Source: Mugil cephalus
Taxonomy: Eukaryota > Chordata > Actinopteri > Mugiliformes > Mugilidae
Reading direction: 5' to 3'
NCBI RefSeq assembly: GCF_022458985.1
Contig: NC_061777.1
Location: 9,712,668 to 9,776,667 of the forward strand
DNA length: 64,000 bases
Shown in pieces: positions 34,153 through 45,700 of this stretch. The stretch's first letter is position 1. Each line of letters begins with the position of its first letter. The translations under genes were made by a program, and so were the position numbers. The notes beneath the pieces are model-generated. The model was given only the letters and a program-made list of their open reading frames with translations. It was not told the DNA's origin and did not search any database.

Positions 34153-36140
34153 CGGACAGAAAGAAAAGAGAAATGGCACATTATTCATCAGATTCACATT
34201 TTTTGAAAACTGTCATTTTGTGGCCCCTTCTCTATCTTCTCTTTGCGATGGGATTGTCTGATACAAAAGACCTATTCTGTGTGAGTCGTTAACCTATTTA
34301 TGCCAAAAGGATGAGTACGACACGACGCACAATGCAAGGCCGAATGGGTTGCCTTTGCGCTGCAAAGTATTGTGTTTTTGTTTTGTGTATGGTGATAGGT
34401 GTACAAAACCTCTGATTCATTCACTGAGCTGTTGACATGAAAGTTCATTGTGCTGTATCGCAAAACCATGGATATAAGACAACCTCTATTAGCCTCTGTA
34501 TAGACAGCTTACTATACACAGCACGCTATGCTGTCGTGGTTGTGACAGGCATATTGTCAAGTCTTTATGATGGGACGAAAACACGGGAGACAAAAGCTCT
34601 CCTCTCCTTTCTTCACGCTCACATTATATAAAGTCTGCACTGTCAGGGAACTATAGACAAGCTTACGCAATAAGCTAATGAGGCTAAATAATTGATTAAG
34701 CAACAGATTCTGCCGAATAATGCCCTAAATCTGGTTATTCAAAAGAATGTATGCAGCACAATAAGTAGGGATTCGTGCCTAATCACGCGCACATTGTCCA
34801 CTGTAAGCTTGTTGTATGTGCAAAAAATCCTCATATTTGCCTCAGTCAGACGAGAACTTGAAACTAGAGGGCTTTCAGTACTAACTCTCATTAAAAAAAA
34901 ATGTTGGTTTGAAAATTGTGGTCTGTTCTTTTTTTCTTACCAGCGCAATCGGAAACATGCAAATTATGGTTGACGAAAGATTTTCAGCGTTTTATGACAA
35001 TATGGGAAAGTGAAATGTGTAATTCAGGCAAATGCTTCTTTCTCGTGTGTTGTGCGTGTGTGTGTGTGCGCACCGTGCATGCACTGTTACTGTGTCGGTT
35101 CCACGTGAGTGCACACAGAAGATTAACACTGATTCGTCCGATACACACAGCAGTACTACTCTGCACAGAGTGATGCATAAACGCACAAATCTTAACTAAG
35201 TGAGCATAGTACCATAGCACAGCAGGCTAATAACACTATCATAGGCACAGCTTGTTAACACTGTGTACTTGGCAGATAGAAGTGTAAAGTGTGAGCTAAT
35301 TACATCTTTCACAGTCTGTCAACTTGTTCCAGTTGCCGTCCCTGCAATAAAAACTCAACGTGAGAAGGCTGTAACTCCTTAGTAGAAAGTTTGATCATTA
35401 AAGTTTCAGCTTATGAGCGCTAGTTGTAAATTTGTGAGATTTGGCTGCTGTTAAAGCGATGCAGTTTAATTAACAGGTGTGGGTGTGTACCCTTTTCCTT
35501 TGTGGCAAACAACTATATTAACATGCCCTCGAGCAAGGCACTTGGTGGCGCTCTGTGTCCTACAGTACAGCCTGCACAGCGTGGCAGTGAGTTGAGCATG
35601 AATGAATCCTTCCTGCACGTCAGTGTGGTAACTAACAAGTTCTCTGTGATGATGTTAAAAGTATAGGAAAATAGATAACCACAGGTTAAAAGAAAAAAAA
35701 AAAGCACACTGGGATAACATCTGATATAACAACGCTATAAACGACCTGTGATATTCAATTCATTCCAGGAATTGTTTGATTTCCCTTTTATGTCTTTACT
35801 ACAGTTAGTCATTTCCTTTCGCTTCCCATTTCTCCTTTTAACATGCACCAGGGACAAGAAGAGACACATTAGCAACAGCATATGTGGGGACTCTTCTTGC
35901 TTTCATTTATTATTGTTGGCATTCGCTGCCATGACTACTTTTTTATCTGGGCGTGGACAATCAGCTATTTGAAAGAATTCATTGTATTAAACTCGCAGCT
36001 TTGGGGAAAATTATCTTGGCATCATATAATCTAAATTTGGCCACTTGTTTATGAAAAGATATGAACAGCTTTAGCCAAAATGATGCCAGGAATGGTTATA
36101 TCTGCATAGCTGTGTGTGTTTAACAGTGTATAATGTGGGG

Positions 36141-36146
<6 letters not shown>

Positions 36147-36176
<30 letters not shown>
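36147..36176. repeat. (TA)n microsatellite
   Basis: Fifteen TA units. Confidence 0.95.
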
Positions 36177-36178
<2 letters not shown>

Positions 36179-36713
36179 CACTAATAAGATGACGAACTAT
36201 GAAACCCATAACATAAAGGGTGAGGTGCAGCAATCCCCTGCCAGGCAAATGGTGGCAACATCAGCAATGACTTCTATTTGACTAGAATGTGCTTTTCTTC
36301 ATCCCATCGATCTTAAACCGACACAGCTTTGAAAGATTAAGACTTCATGTTGTGGCTCGAAACATAATTAGTCAGAGGCGTAAAGTGACATAAGGCAGTC
36401 AAGCGCTGACGTGATGCTTTTGTTCAGTCATGCGAGGATGCAGACGGACAAAAAGCAAACGGTGCGTTTGGTTTGGGACGTTCTCTCGTGCATCATGTTA
36501 ATCGATTTAGAAGATGCAATACAGATAAGAGTATAGCTTGTAGGCTTTTCACGTCTCCCTTTCAGCAACTTCTGCAAACAGACACCTGTACACGTTCATC
36601 CGCCAAGCGCGCTGTAAGTCACTGTATTTGGTTTCCAGCAGGAATCAGGCAGGGAGACTGCAGGTGACTTCCTCAATCTGCCTTCCACCTAAAGATCTGA
36701 TGGCACTGTCATT

Positions 36714-39700
36714 TCACGGCGAGAAATTCCCCAGCAGGTCCGGGGTAATGTAGCCCACGGGCAAGGCGGCCTTGGAGGGGTGCTGCGGCAGAGAGGGAGG
36801 GGGAGACTGGCGGGGAGGCGGGTTGAGGAGCACACTATGGTGACTGTCCAACTCCTGTACAACTGTGTAGTCTGCAACAGGGGCAAAGAACGTGGACTGG
36901 GGAGAGTCAGGAATTATGTAAGGTGACTGATTATCCTCTGTCAGGGCTGCGGGTTTCGTCTCCACTGGCTGAGGGTGTATGGCTTGGTAGCCATCGCCAG
37001 GCAAGGGAGTGCTGATCTGCCGGACACTGCTCTCTGGGTTGTAGCCATTCCCCTCTGGATCCACTACCACCAGCTGGAACTGAAGCTCCTTTTGCTTCTC
37101 TTGGTCTTCGCTGTCTTTTCCCTTCCTCTGCCGTTCCTCTTCCGTGGCCGAGGTGCCCTCTTGGATTCTGAGCTGCTGACCAGGAGACAGCACAACACCC
37201 CCAGAGGGCATCACATTGCTGACTTGGGCGTAGAAGTCTGTGTTGACCCACGTCTGTGGCCCTGGCGTTTGGGTTTGGACAAGGGACCTTTCGCCTCCGT
37301 CCAACGCTGGTGCACCTTCTGTAACATCGAAGGAGGCTTCTTCGTCCTCGGGCTGACCTGGCAGAAGAGTGGCCATCAGCATTAGGGTGTCTCGTTCGGG
37401 CACATCTGGGTTGTAGCATCTTGCCTGGCCCGAGTCGTCATCAGGGAAGCTGGGAGTGAACGACGAAAAGAAAGGAGAAGAAATTCATATTTGCACGGTC
37501 TTCTGCATGAAAACAAGGGCTTTATGAGAGAACCTTTGGCTTACCTGACGTTATTGGAGCACCCTACATTCATGTGGTGGCTGATAGACTGAGGCACACC
37601 CAGGAGCTTCTGGGTGTCTGAGCCACGGCTATCCCCCTTCTCTTCACCATCTGCATTCTCTGCATCCACCTCGATGAACTCGACCCACGGCTCGTCTTGA
37701 TAGAAGTCTGGCGCATAGGTGGGTAGGCCGCCCATGCCGCCACCAGTCAGGATGAAGTTCAACTCGTCCAGCTTCCCCTTCTGCATGTGCACAGATTTAT
37801 GTGTAGTGGCAGTTAGGATGCAGAAAGTAACAATAATAGTTTTTCCTCTGGAGAACTTTGCAACTCATGAGTCTAAATGCTCAGATGTATTGACCCCAAA
37901 ACTCAACAAGCTTTACGTTTCACCTCTATCTGTGAAAAAAATGGCAGCATTATTGTTTTGGTCAGGCTTGACGTTTCGGTCGCATTCTGTTTATTGTTAT
38001 TATTAACAGGCAACCACTGGGAGAGGAGCGGTGGGTGGGTGGCGATTACGTGGCCTAACATGCCCCAGTTGAATGAGACACACAGACACACAGAGGTCTG
38101 TCTTTGATCAGAATTACAATGGAAATGTAATCAAAAAATAAAAAAACATGGTTACACAACGCTTTATATAATCACTTCACTGAATCAGCAAAGCATAATT
38201 TGACTGTTAAACAGTCTACTATTTGTGTTTACATCTGTGTACAATCCAATATAAATAGAACGTATACATTAGAGTCCAGATGACACTGGATTTTTGATTT
38301 AAATGAGATGAAACTGTTAAAAGACAAACACTGAAGTATGTGATACACAAATAAGAATATTTTCCAACTGAAAAGGAAACTCTGCTTGACAAAACATCAG
38401 TGTGGCAATGTCCTGACTTGCCTTAAACGTATACATCTTTACATCTTTGACAAGTTAACTCACACTGGTAGCGCTACTGGTGGGGTAAAAAAAAAAAAAA
38501 AACACTGACAAGCACAGACATACAGCAGATGTACCTTCAACAGCTCTGAATCGATGCCTTTGATTTTGGGTGCGGGAACAGGTGGCAACAGAACCATCAT
38601 TAATCTGCAATGACAGACAGACACGATGTACACACTGTAAAACCGAAGAGTAAAAGTGGGTTAACAACTTTTTCAAGTCTTTTTCCCTTCACAGCTTAAC
38701 AATGAAATAGTAATGATGTTTTTGTCATTTTGTTTAGTATTTAAAGAGTTGAGTGATCCGCACATTTCAGTCAATAAATGCATTGAAAATTCATTTAACA
38801 CGGATACATACACAGACAGTTGGACCAACTCAGACACACAAGTGTAAACACAGACAGAAAAACACGAGTGGATTGTCCATTGTCACTATCGTAACTAACG
38901 TGTATTCCTCTTTCAATGCCCACAAAAGTGGGGCTCATCCATACTGTGATGTCTCAGATTTTAAGAATGAGGTTGTTCACACAGAAACTGACAGTCAGTC
39001 AATGCAGAGTGAAGCTGAATCTAATGAGGGTGATCTTATTTAAAGTACCCTTGAGGTGGGTACTCCTACGTGTAATCCTCTAGATTCTGGAGATGACATA
39101 GGCACATGGCAAACTCAATTAAGAAACAACTTAGCTTCTTTGTTTTTAAAAATGCACAGCGTTCTTCATGTATTGGAGTCAGCTATACAGGTCATAGTTG
39201 AAAATCTGGCACATATATTCTCATTGTCTAAACCTCTACTGAGAGACGCTGTCATCAGGGTTTTTCAGGACCATGACCAGGCAATTAGTGACTCCCTTCT
39301 TCATGACTTAGTGGAAGTTTTGATGAAAACTAATGTTTTTGTCAGCGCCACATCAGATGGTGCAGAGCTTTCAACTGCTAAGCGCAGGAAAACATTTGTA
39401 AGGGCCAACTACCCTTTGGCAATACCAGTACAGTACACTATAGATTCCAGTGGACACACAGCAGTGTATGTGTCAATACTGCAGATGATTCAGACAATGT
39501 TTAAGAATACTGACATTCTTGACAGGATTCAAGAAACAAACCATCACCCCCTGGAGTGTCTCATGAAGATGGAACATATTTCAAAGAAAACCCGCTATTG
39601 TCAGAGGGTGGAGAGCTTAAACTTGCACTGATTTTGTATGTGGATGACATTGAACTAGTGAATCCTTTAGGCACATCTAGAAAGATCCACAAACTTTATG

Positions 39701-42700
39701 CAGTATTGGTTACTTGCCAATGTACCTAGTAAATATAGGTCCAGTCTGCATGTTATTCAGCTAGCTCTGCTATGCAAAATGTGGTTATGAAAGTGTACTT
39801 TCACCTTTGTTGAGAGGTGCACTCTTGAGCAGGAAGGTGTTTTTGTTGCAACTCTAGGTCAGTGTATCAGAGGGACTGTATTTTGTGTGGCAGCTGTTAA
39901 TTTGGCTGCCCATGGCCTTGCAGGCTTTGTGCAGAGTTTCCGAAGCAACTATGTCTGCAGATTCTGTTGCTGTACTGCAAACGAGATCCAGTCCAGTAGT
40001 TTCTGAAGCAGAGTTTAACATGGGAACAAAGGCCTGTCATGATGTTCATGTGCAGAATGCTGTGCAGGGAGAAAATGCAACTTACTTTGGTGTTAAATGT
40101 GAGTGTGCTCTTAGCAAGACTTTGCAACATTTTCATCCCATTACTGGCTTCCCGTCTGACATACTTCACAATCTATTTGAAGGTATGGTGCCAGTTGAGT
40201 TGGTGTTGTGTATCTCTGAGATGATCCGTCATAAGTATTTCACTCTCGATTATCTAAATGCACAAATCCGGACATTTCCATATCAGCATGCTGATAGGCT
40301 TGATAAACCACAAGTGATCCCCAAGAATTTTTCAACAAAATTAGGCATTGGTGGGAATGGGCATGAAAATTGCACTTTGTTGAGGTTATTACCTCTTATG
40401 GTAGTAAGTAAAGTCCCAGAAGGAGATGAAGCCTGGGCCATATTGATGGACCACAAAGACATTGTGCAACTGGTATTGTCTCCATCTTTCACAGAGGAGT
40501 CCATCCAGTACATGAAGACTAAAATAAATGATCACCGACAAGGTCTTCAGTCGGCACTATCCAGAACTGGCAAAGTGTTTTGGGCCTCTTGTTCACCATT
40601 GGACCTTGACATTTGAAGGAAAACATCGCTTTTTCAAAAGGGTCATACACGACACACGTAATTTTAAGAACATTTTGAAAACACTTGCTACCAGGCATCA
40701 GCACATGATGGCATATAATTTCAGTGCCCCCCGCATTTTTCAGACCTGACATAGAAGCTTCTAGTGTCACCTCCAGCCAAGTTTCCACACTGCCTCTAGT
40801 GGCAAAAAACTTCATAGAGACAAAGACCAATAGCCAGAACATATACAGTGCACCAAAGATCTCCATAAGTGTCACAGAGTTTGCAAGGGAAATGTTTGTT
40901 TCTGCAGGTCAAACTGGAGGACTGCCAACATTTAGCAAGACTGAGCACATACCGCTTGTCAATAACTTTGTTTTCTTTCACTGCAGGGACTACAACAGGT
41001 ACACTGAGCATTTGCGGTCATTTCAGCCGACGTCCTCAGACAACTTCTCTGTGTATCAGCTATCAGAGCTCAACGACATAGTCAGCCATCAATATTGATG
41101 GGCATTTAGTGTTAACACAACAACAAACACAACAAAAAGATTTATTTTGTTCAGAGACTGAAAGAATTAAAATATGTTTCAAAGTGGGGACCTATAGAAT
41201 CTAATGGAGCAGCGTGGGGAAAAAAACACAAGTGTAGTCTCACATCCAGTGCCACTGACACTGCTCAGTTCCCACAAGCCTGGAAGAACTGAACAGAGTA
41301 AGTTTTTTTATTTATTGTTTTGCAAATGCTACACATGATACATAATACAAACCAATCAATGTACGTTTTTCATTCAAAACTGATAATGTGCTTCAAATTG
41401 TAATGCCAAAGCTAATGTTACCGATTTATCCATTTTTTTCTCTTTCTCCATAGTAATAGGAAATGGCGGCTCAAAATCTCCTTCTCCACGTTCACATTTC
41501 GACTGACATTGTTAGGGAGATGTCGCTATCCTCCCGACCAGATACTGTAGATGATCTCAAAACAATAATCAAAGAAAGATTTAAGTTAGACTTTGACTTT
41601 AACTTGTCTTTCGAAGACCTTGACTTTGATGGGCAGTTGTGTACATCCTTGTCTCAAAGAGCTGGGGTCACAGACAGGATGGTACCGCTGGAGTAAAGTT
41701 TAAAATGGGGAACTTCCGCGCAAAGTTGAGTCGGGCAGGATTTAGTGAGGTAGCTGTAAATGCCGGAAAAAGGAGTAAGAACAACCCCGACAAACAGCCT
41801 ACCCATGCTAATATTAAAAGGCCAAAATGGGCCGAGGTGAATTTCCTCCCAAATTTCCTGAGAGGTGAGGATCTTGAAAGCCTGGAAAAAATTAGGCTCC
41901 AAATTGTAGACGAAGTGAAGATGATTGACAAAAACCTGATGAGCTGCCCGTTGGAGAGATCCTGGAACACTGGCCTGCCCTTACAATGGAGTCCCGGGTG
42001 AAAATAGTATCAGTACACACAGATTTAATTGTTTTCTTGAGCACTTTTTAGGTGATCAAACGTGGCTTATGCTTTAAGGTAAAGCTTTACGTGACCCCAC
42101 ATTTGAGAAATGGTTACAGTGATTTTCCATTATGCAAGAGATGTGAAAACTCTTATTTATTTCTGGTTTCATTTTTTATACAGACTGCAACATTTAACAG
42201 TGATTTTATGTTTGTACAGATTTATTCTGAGTGTCACAGGATCACAAAAATCAACCCGAAAAACCATTTCTATGCTGAGCTGGATCGACATGTTCCACGT
42301 CTATAAAGTCTGTTCAGGAAAAAATGCTGCACGCACTGGAAAGGCAGCAGAAGCTCCTGATCAGCTCTTTAGCGCTTACGACCTCCAGGTGAGTTGGTTA
42401 CACTTCCTGGTGCTTGACAGCAATAGTGAATTATGTTCAAACTCTAATCTCTACAGTCTTGAGTCTATTTTACTGAAACGTGTCTAAAAAGGATTTGTTT
42501 TTTCAAGACAGAAACAATTGTTAACATGTGCATGGAGACGTAAGACACAGAACAACAACAAATAAAAACATTTTCCATGCTAGAGGACCCACAGCGACAA
42601 AGACGCTGTTGGTCTGTTGCGCATAACAAGAGTGTGTTTATCACAGAGCTGCGCACGTGCCACGCAGGTCAGCTCTTTGCAATAGCACAATCTACTGACT

Positions 42701-45700
42701 TAAATGTGAAATGTTTCACAAAACAATGTGTGGTTTTTGGTCTGTTTTTGTTTTTAGAAAAGTTCAACTATTAAATGAAAAATAGGGAGATTGTTTTCAA
42801 AAACAAAACAAATGCCACATTTGGCATTTTTCAACCTACTGTCAATAGTGTGTTTTTATATATTGCTTAACGTACAGAGTGAAGAATTATGTTCTCTCAC
42901 TCAAGGAACAAGTTGACGTCCATGGAAGACGTGCTGTTGTTCTCTATGCTCTCCCTGCTTATCTGTGTGAGGATGACTCCAAGTTCCTGAGGATGTGGGA
43001 TGTAAGTCAGCATACTGTTATATGAAATGTTTGGAATTTGCTTGCTCTGTGAATTTAGGGAAAAAAAACATGTTCTGGTTGTTTAGTTTAAGTTTTGAAT
43101 TAGTATTTAGTATTTCCATAAATTTGTTTTTGTAGTGTACAGAAGGGATGCAAAACAAGCAACATATTGTTGCAGAAATAAAGAACAGTAATCAGAACAA
43201 ATAGAATTGAACAAGTAATAGAAATAAAGCATTAAACACCTTATTCAACAAATAATAACGGTCAGTATAAACATATCAATATACAGTATATGCAACAGTG
43301 AATGCTCTGATCTCCTATCATTAGCCTTTAACAGTCATTAACTAAACCAATAACTGGACAATTAACATACAAAACATAGATGAATAACAAAGAGGCAGAC
43401 AACCATCGAATTCAAGCCTACTGGTTTCTGAACGCACACAGGGTCTAGCTCACAAAATCAAAGGAACGGCAACAGTAATTTGCCCGTCAGCCTCTACATC
43501 GGGATGCTTCTCCCTGCTGCACTGACTAACTCTGCAGAGCCTTTTTTCTGATAGTAGGGGACGTAGTTCTGCACATTTTTAACTGATTATTTCTTGGCAG
43601 GCTGCGCTTCGTCACATAATCATATTCAACAACAGTTGACAGTTGTCCCTTTACTTCAGCACTTTAAAGTGTTGACGACCATGATCAAGGAATGTTATGG
43701 AGGTAAGCTCTGTAGGTTAATAGATCAAAAAAAGAACTCCCCTGATGTTATGAAATTCACGGGAAAGATATTTTTAGTGTAGCAAAAGGAGATAATATAA
43801 ATTTACATCAAGTTGGCAATTTGATACTAAAACAGTTTAATAAAGTCAGGCAAGAAATCTTCATTTCATTATTTCATTATTTATTTGATGCTGTATCTCG
43901 AGGTGCAGTCGGTTTGTATTGTGGTACGCCAAGAGGCGTTTCTCCTTTCTCGCTCATCTTCAGCCTGTGGACTCCCCTGAACTGGACACTGATGACGCAC
44001 CAGTCGGCCTCGCTTTGATCCGTGCCAGTTCAACTGATGCCACATTCCTCTGCCCGGAGAGGGCTGCAGTTCTCATTGAGGGTAATCTTGTGATTGACGT
44101 GACTACATTGGCTGAGGCCTATGTGATTCTTCTTGCCTTGATTTATGCGCTGCATTTACAGTACCCAAAAGACTTGGTCAATAATTTCGACTTCATCCAA
44201 AAAGGGTTGATGGGTCTGGAAGATGGAAAGTTGAGGCCCAGAGTGTTGAGCCTTAAAAACGACCTTTTGGCTGTGGAGTAATATGGCTCTTAGAAACAAC
44301 GTTGATGCACAACAATTCATAGGCACAGGCAATTGAAACATCTTAGTGTTTTGATGTTATTGTTCACCTCCATGTTGTAGGTTTGACAGCTGGACAGCTT
44401 GGATATGTTATTGAAAACATTTTCTGCCATGCATTTGTAGGTGCATGTGGTATACTGACAGTTTTAAAAATAGTTTAAATATTTCTGTGGTTTCTCTTTT
44501 TTTTTTAATTGTTTACACACGAGGGCACTGTTTTTGAAAAAAATGCACTATTTCAGGTATTCAGCACATGGAAGTGTAGAATTTTAGAAAACTATTTATT
44601 TGTTGTTGTACGTTTGCTCAATAAAGACTGAGTTGCATCTAACCTTGTTAATGTGTTTTTGACTGTAGGTGTACTACATAGAGATTTTGATCTTAGTTTG
44701 AGTTAAACTGAGCAAGTTTTTTGCCTGTATTGGAGCTAGTGTAGAGCTTCTTCTGAATTGAAAATTTTAAGTAAACATAAGCGAAAAACTCAGTTTTACA
44801 ATAATAAGAACATTCAAGTTATCTACATTTGTACTTATCAGATAAGTTTTGTTAAACTTACCAAAGTAAGTCAGTGCCACTTAATTTTACAAGTAAAGCA
44901 TATTTAACCAATACTGCTTTTTTAGTTCAAAATGTTTAGTTAACATTAATTAAAAAATTGTATGTAGTCATTTTCAACAATGTTTTTTGAGAACTAATCA
45001 GGGTTTACAGTGCATGGTGTGTTATAGTTGTCAGTATCTGGGTGCATGAGTGCATGACACTGTTGATTCACCAATCTGCTGCAGATCTATCAAGCATCTG
45101 TCACCACCACATCCATGAAAAAGAGAGTGCAGCGTACCTGTGCTGCTGAGAGAGCGCTATCAGCATGAGGAGGATGAGGACGCCCACGATGCCAAAAACA
45201 AGAACCAGTGTGAAAGGGACGGTCGACTCTAAAAAGCAAAATAAAGAAGGACGTTGTTAACCAGGTTGCTCAAGTTTGGGCATTTTCGCAAATTTTGAAC
45301 TGGATGAAGTAACTACGCAGTTGTATTTATTTACTGCACCTCACCCAGAGATTTATCTCCAGTACCTCACCTTGGACGGGAACATCAGTCACTTGAATGA
45401 AGATGGAGTCACTGAACTCGCCAAATTTAATGAAGGCAGGCATCCTGCAGCGGATGTGCACTTCATACTCTTTCCCTATGTGCAGGCCGAAGATTGTCCG
45501 CTGAGGGTGTGGCTGGACATCCAACTGAAAATTGCAGAGACGAAGACAAATGTGACGCAGGTATGTCTTTGTGTGGGATTTCTGACAGATGCCAATGACT
45601 GTGACAGCGATCCTTACAGGAATAGCTACAACAGGAACACTGAAGATGACTGAAGGTAATCAGGGTGTCGAGAGGTTTATTTTTGGTTCCCGTAACTGTG

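Larger units (their letters stand above)
29999..36713. other. Region between selenop and ghra (convergent 3' ends)
   Basis: No supported exon; the last ghra exon ends at 36714, and its 3' UTR runs leftwards to an undetermined point. It holds two transposon remnants (30096-30358 and 31027-31240), a GCG-rich run (31850-31867), a GA run (34131-34152) and a TA run (36147-36176). No coiled-coil gene resembling CCDC152, which lies here in mammals, was found. Confidence 0.5.
38633..45012 (+). mobile_element. Two-gene DNA transposon with CACTG termini (CACTA/EnSpm-like) in a ghra intron
   Basis: The left end begins CACTGTAAAACC at 38633 and the right end finishes GGTTTACAGTG at 45012, an imperfect terminal inverted repeat. 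The dinucleotide CA directly flanks both ends (38631-38632 and 45013-45014), possibly a 2-bp target duplication. Inside are two genes on the plus strand, antisense to ghra: a transposase-like gene (38753-41098) and a PB1/SAMD3-like gene (41463-44281) with a poly(A) signal AATAAA at 44630-44635. The right subterminal 300 bp is rich in AAGTAAA/TTTACTT-type motifs and has no coding sequence. CACTG ends and a 2-3 bp duplication suggest the CACTA superfamily, but that assignment is inference. Both genes carry breaks, so the copy is not autonomous. Confidence 0.75.

Noticed and set aside
36931-37419. 162-codon second minus-strand frame inside the last ghra exon
   Set aside because: Alternate frame of the receptor tail; the true frame gives the GHR1 cytoplasmic sequence.
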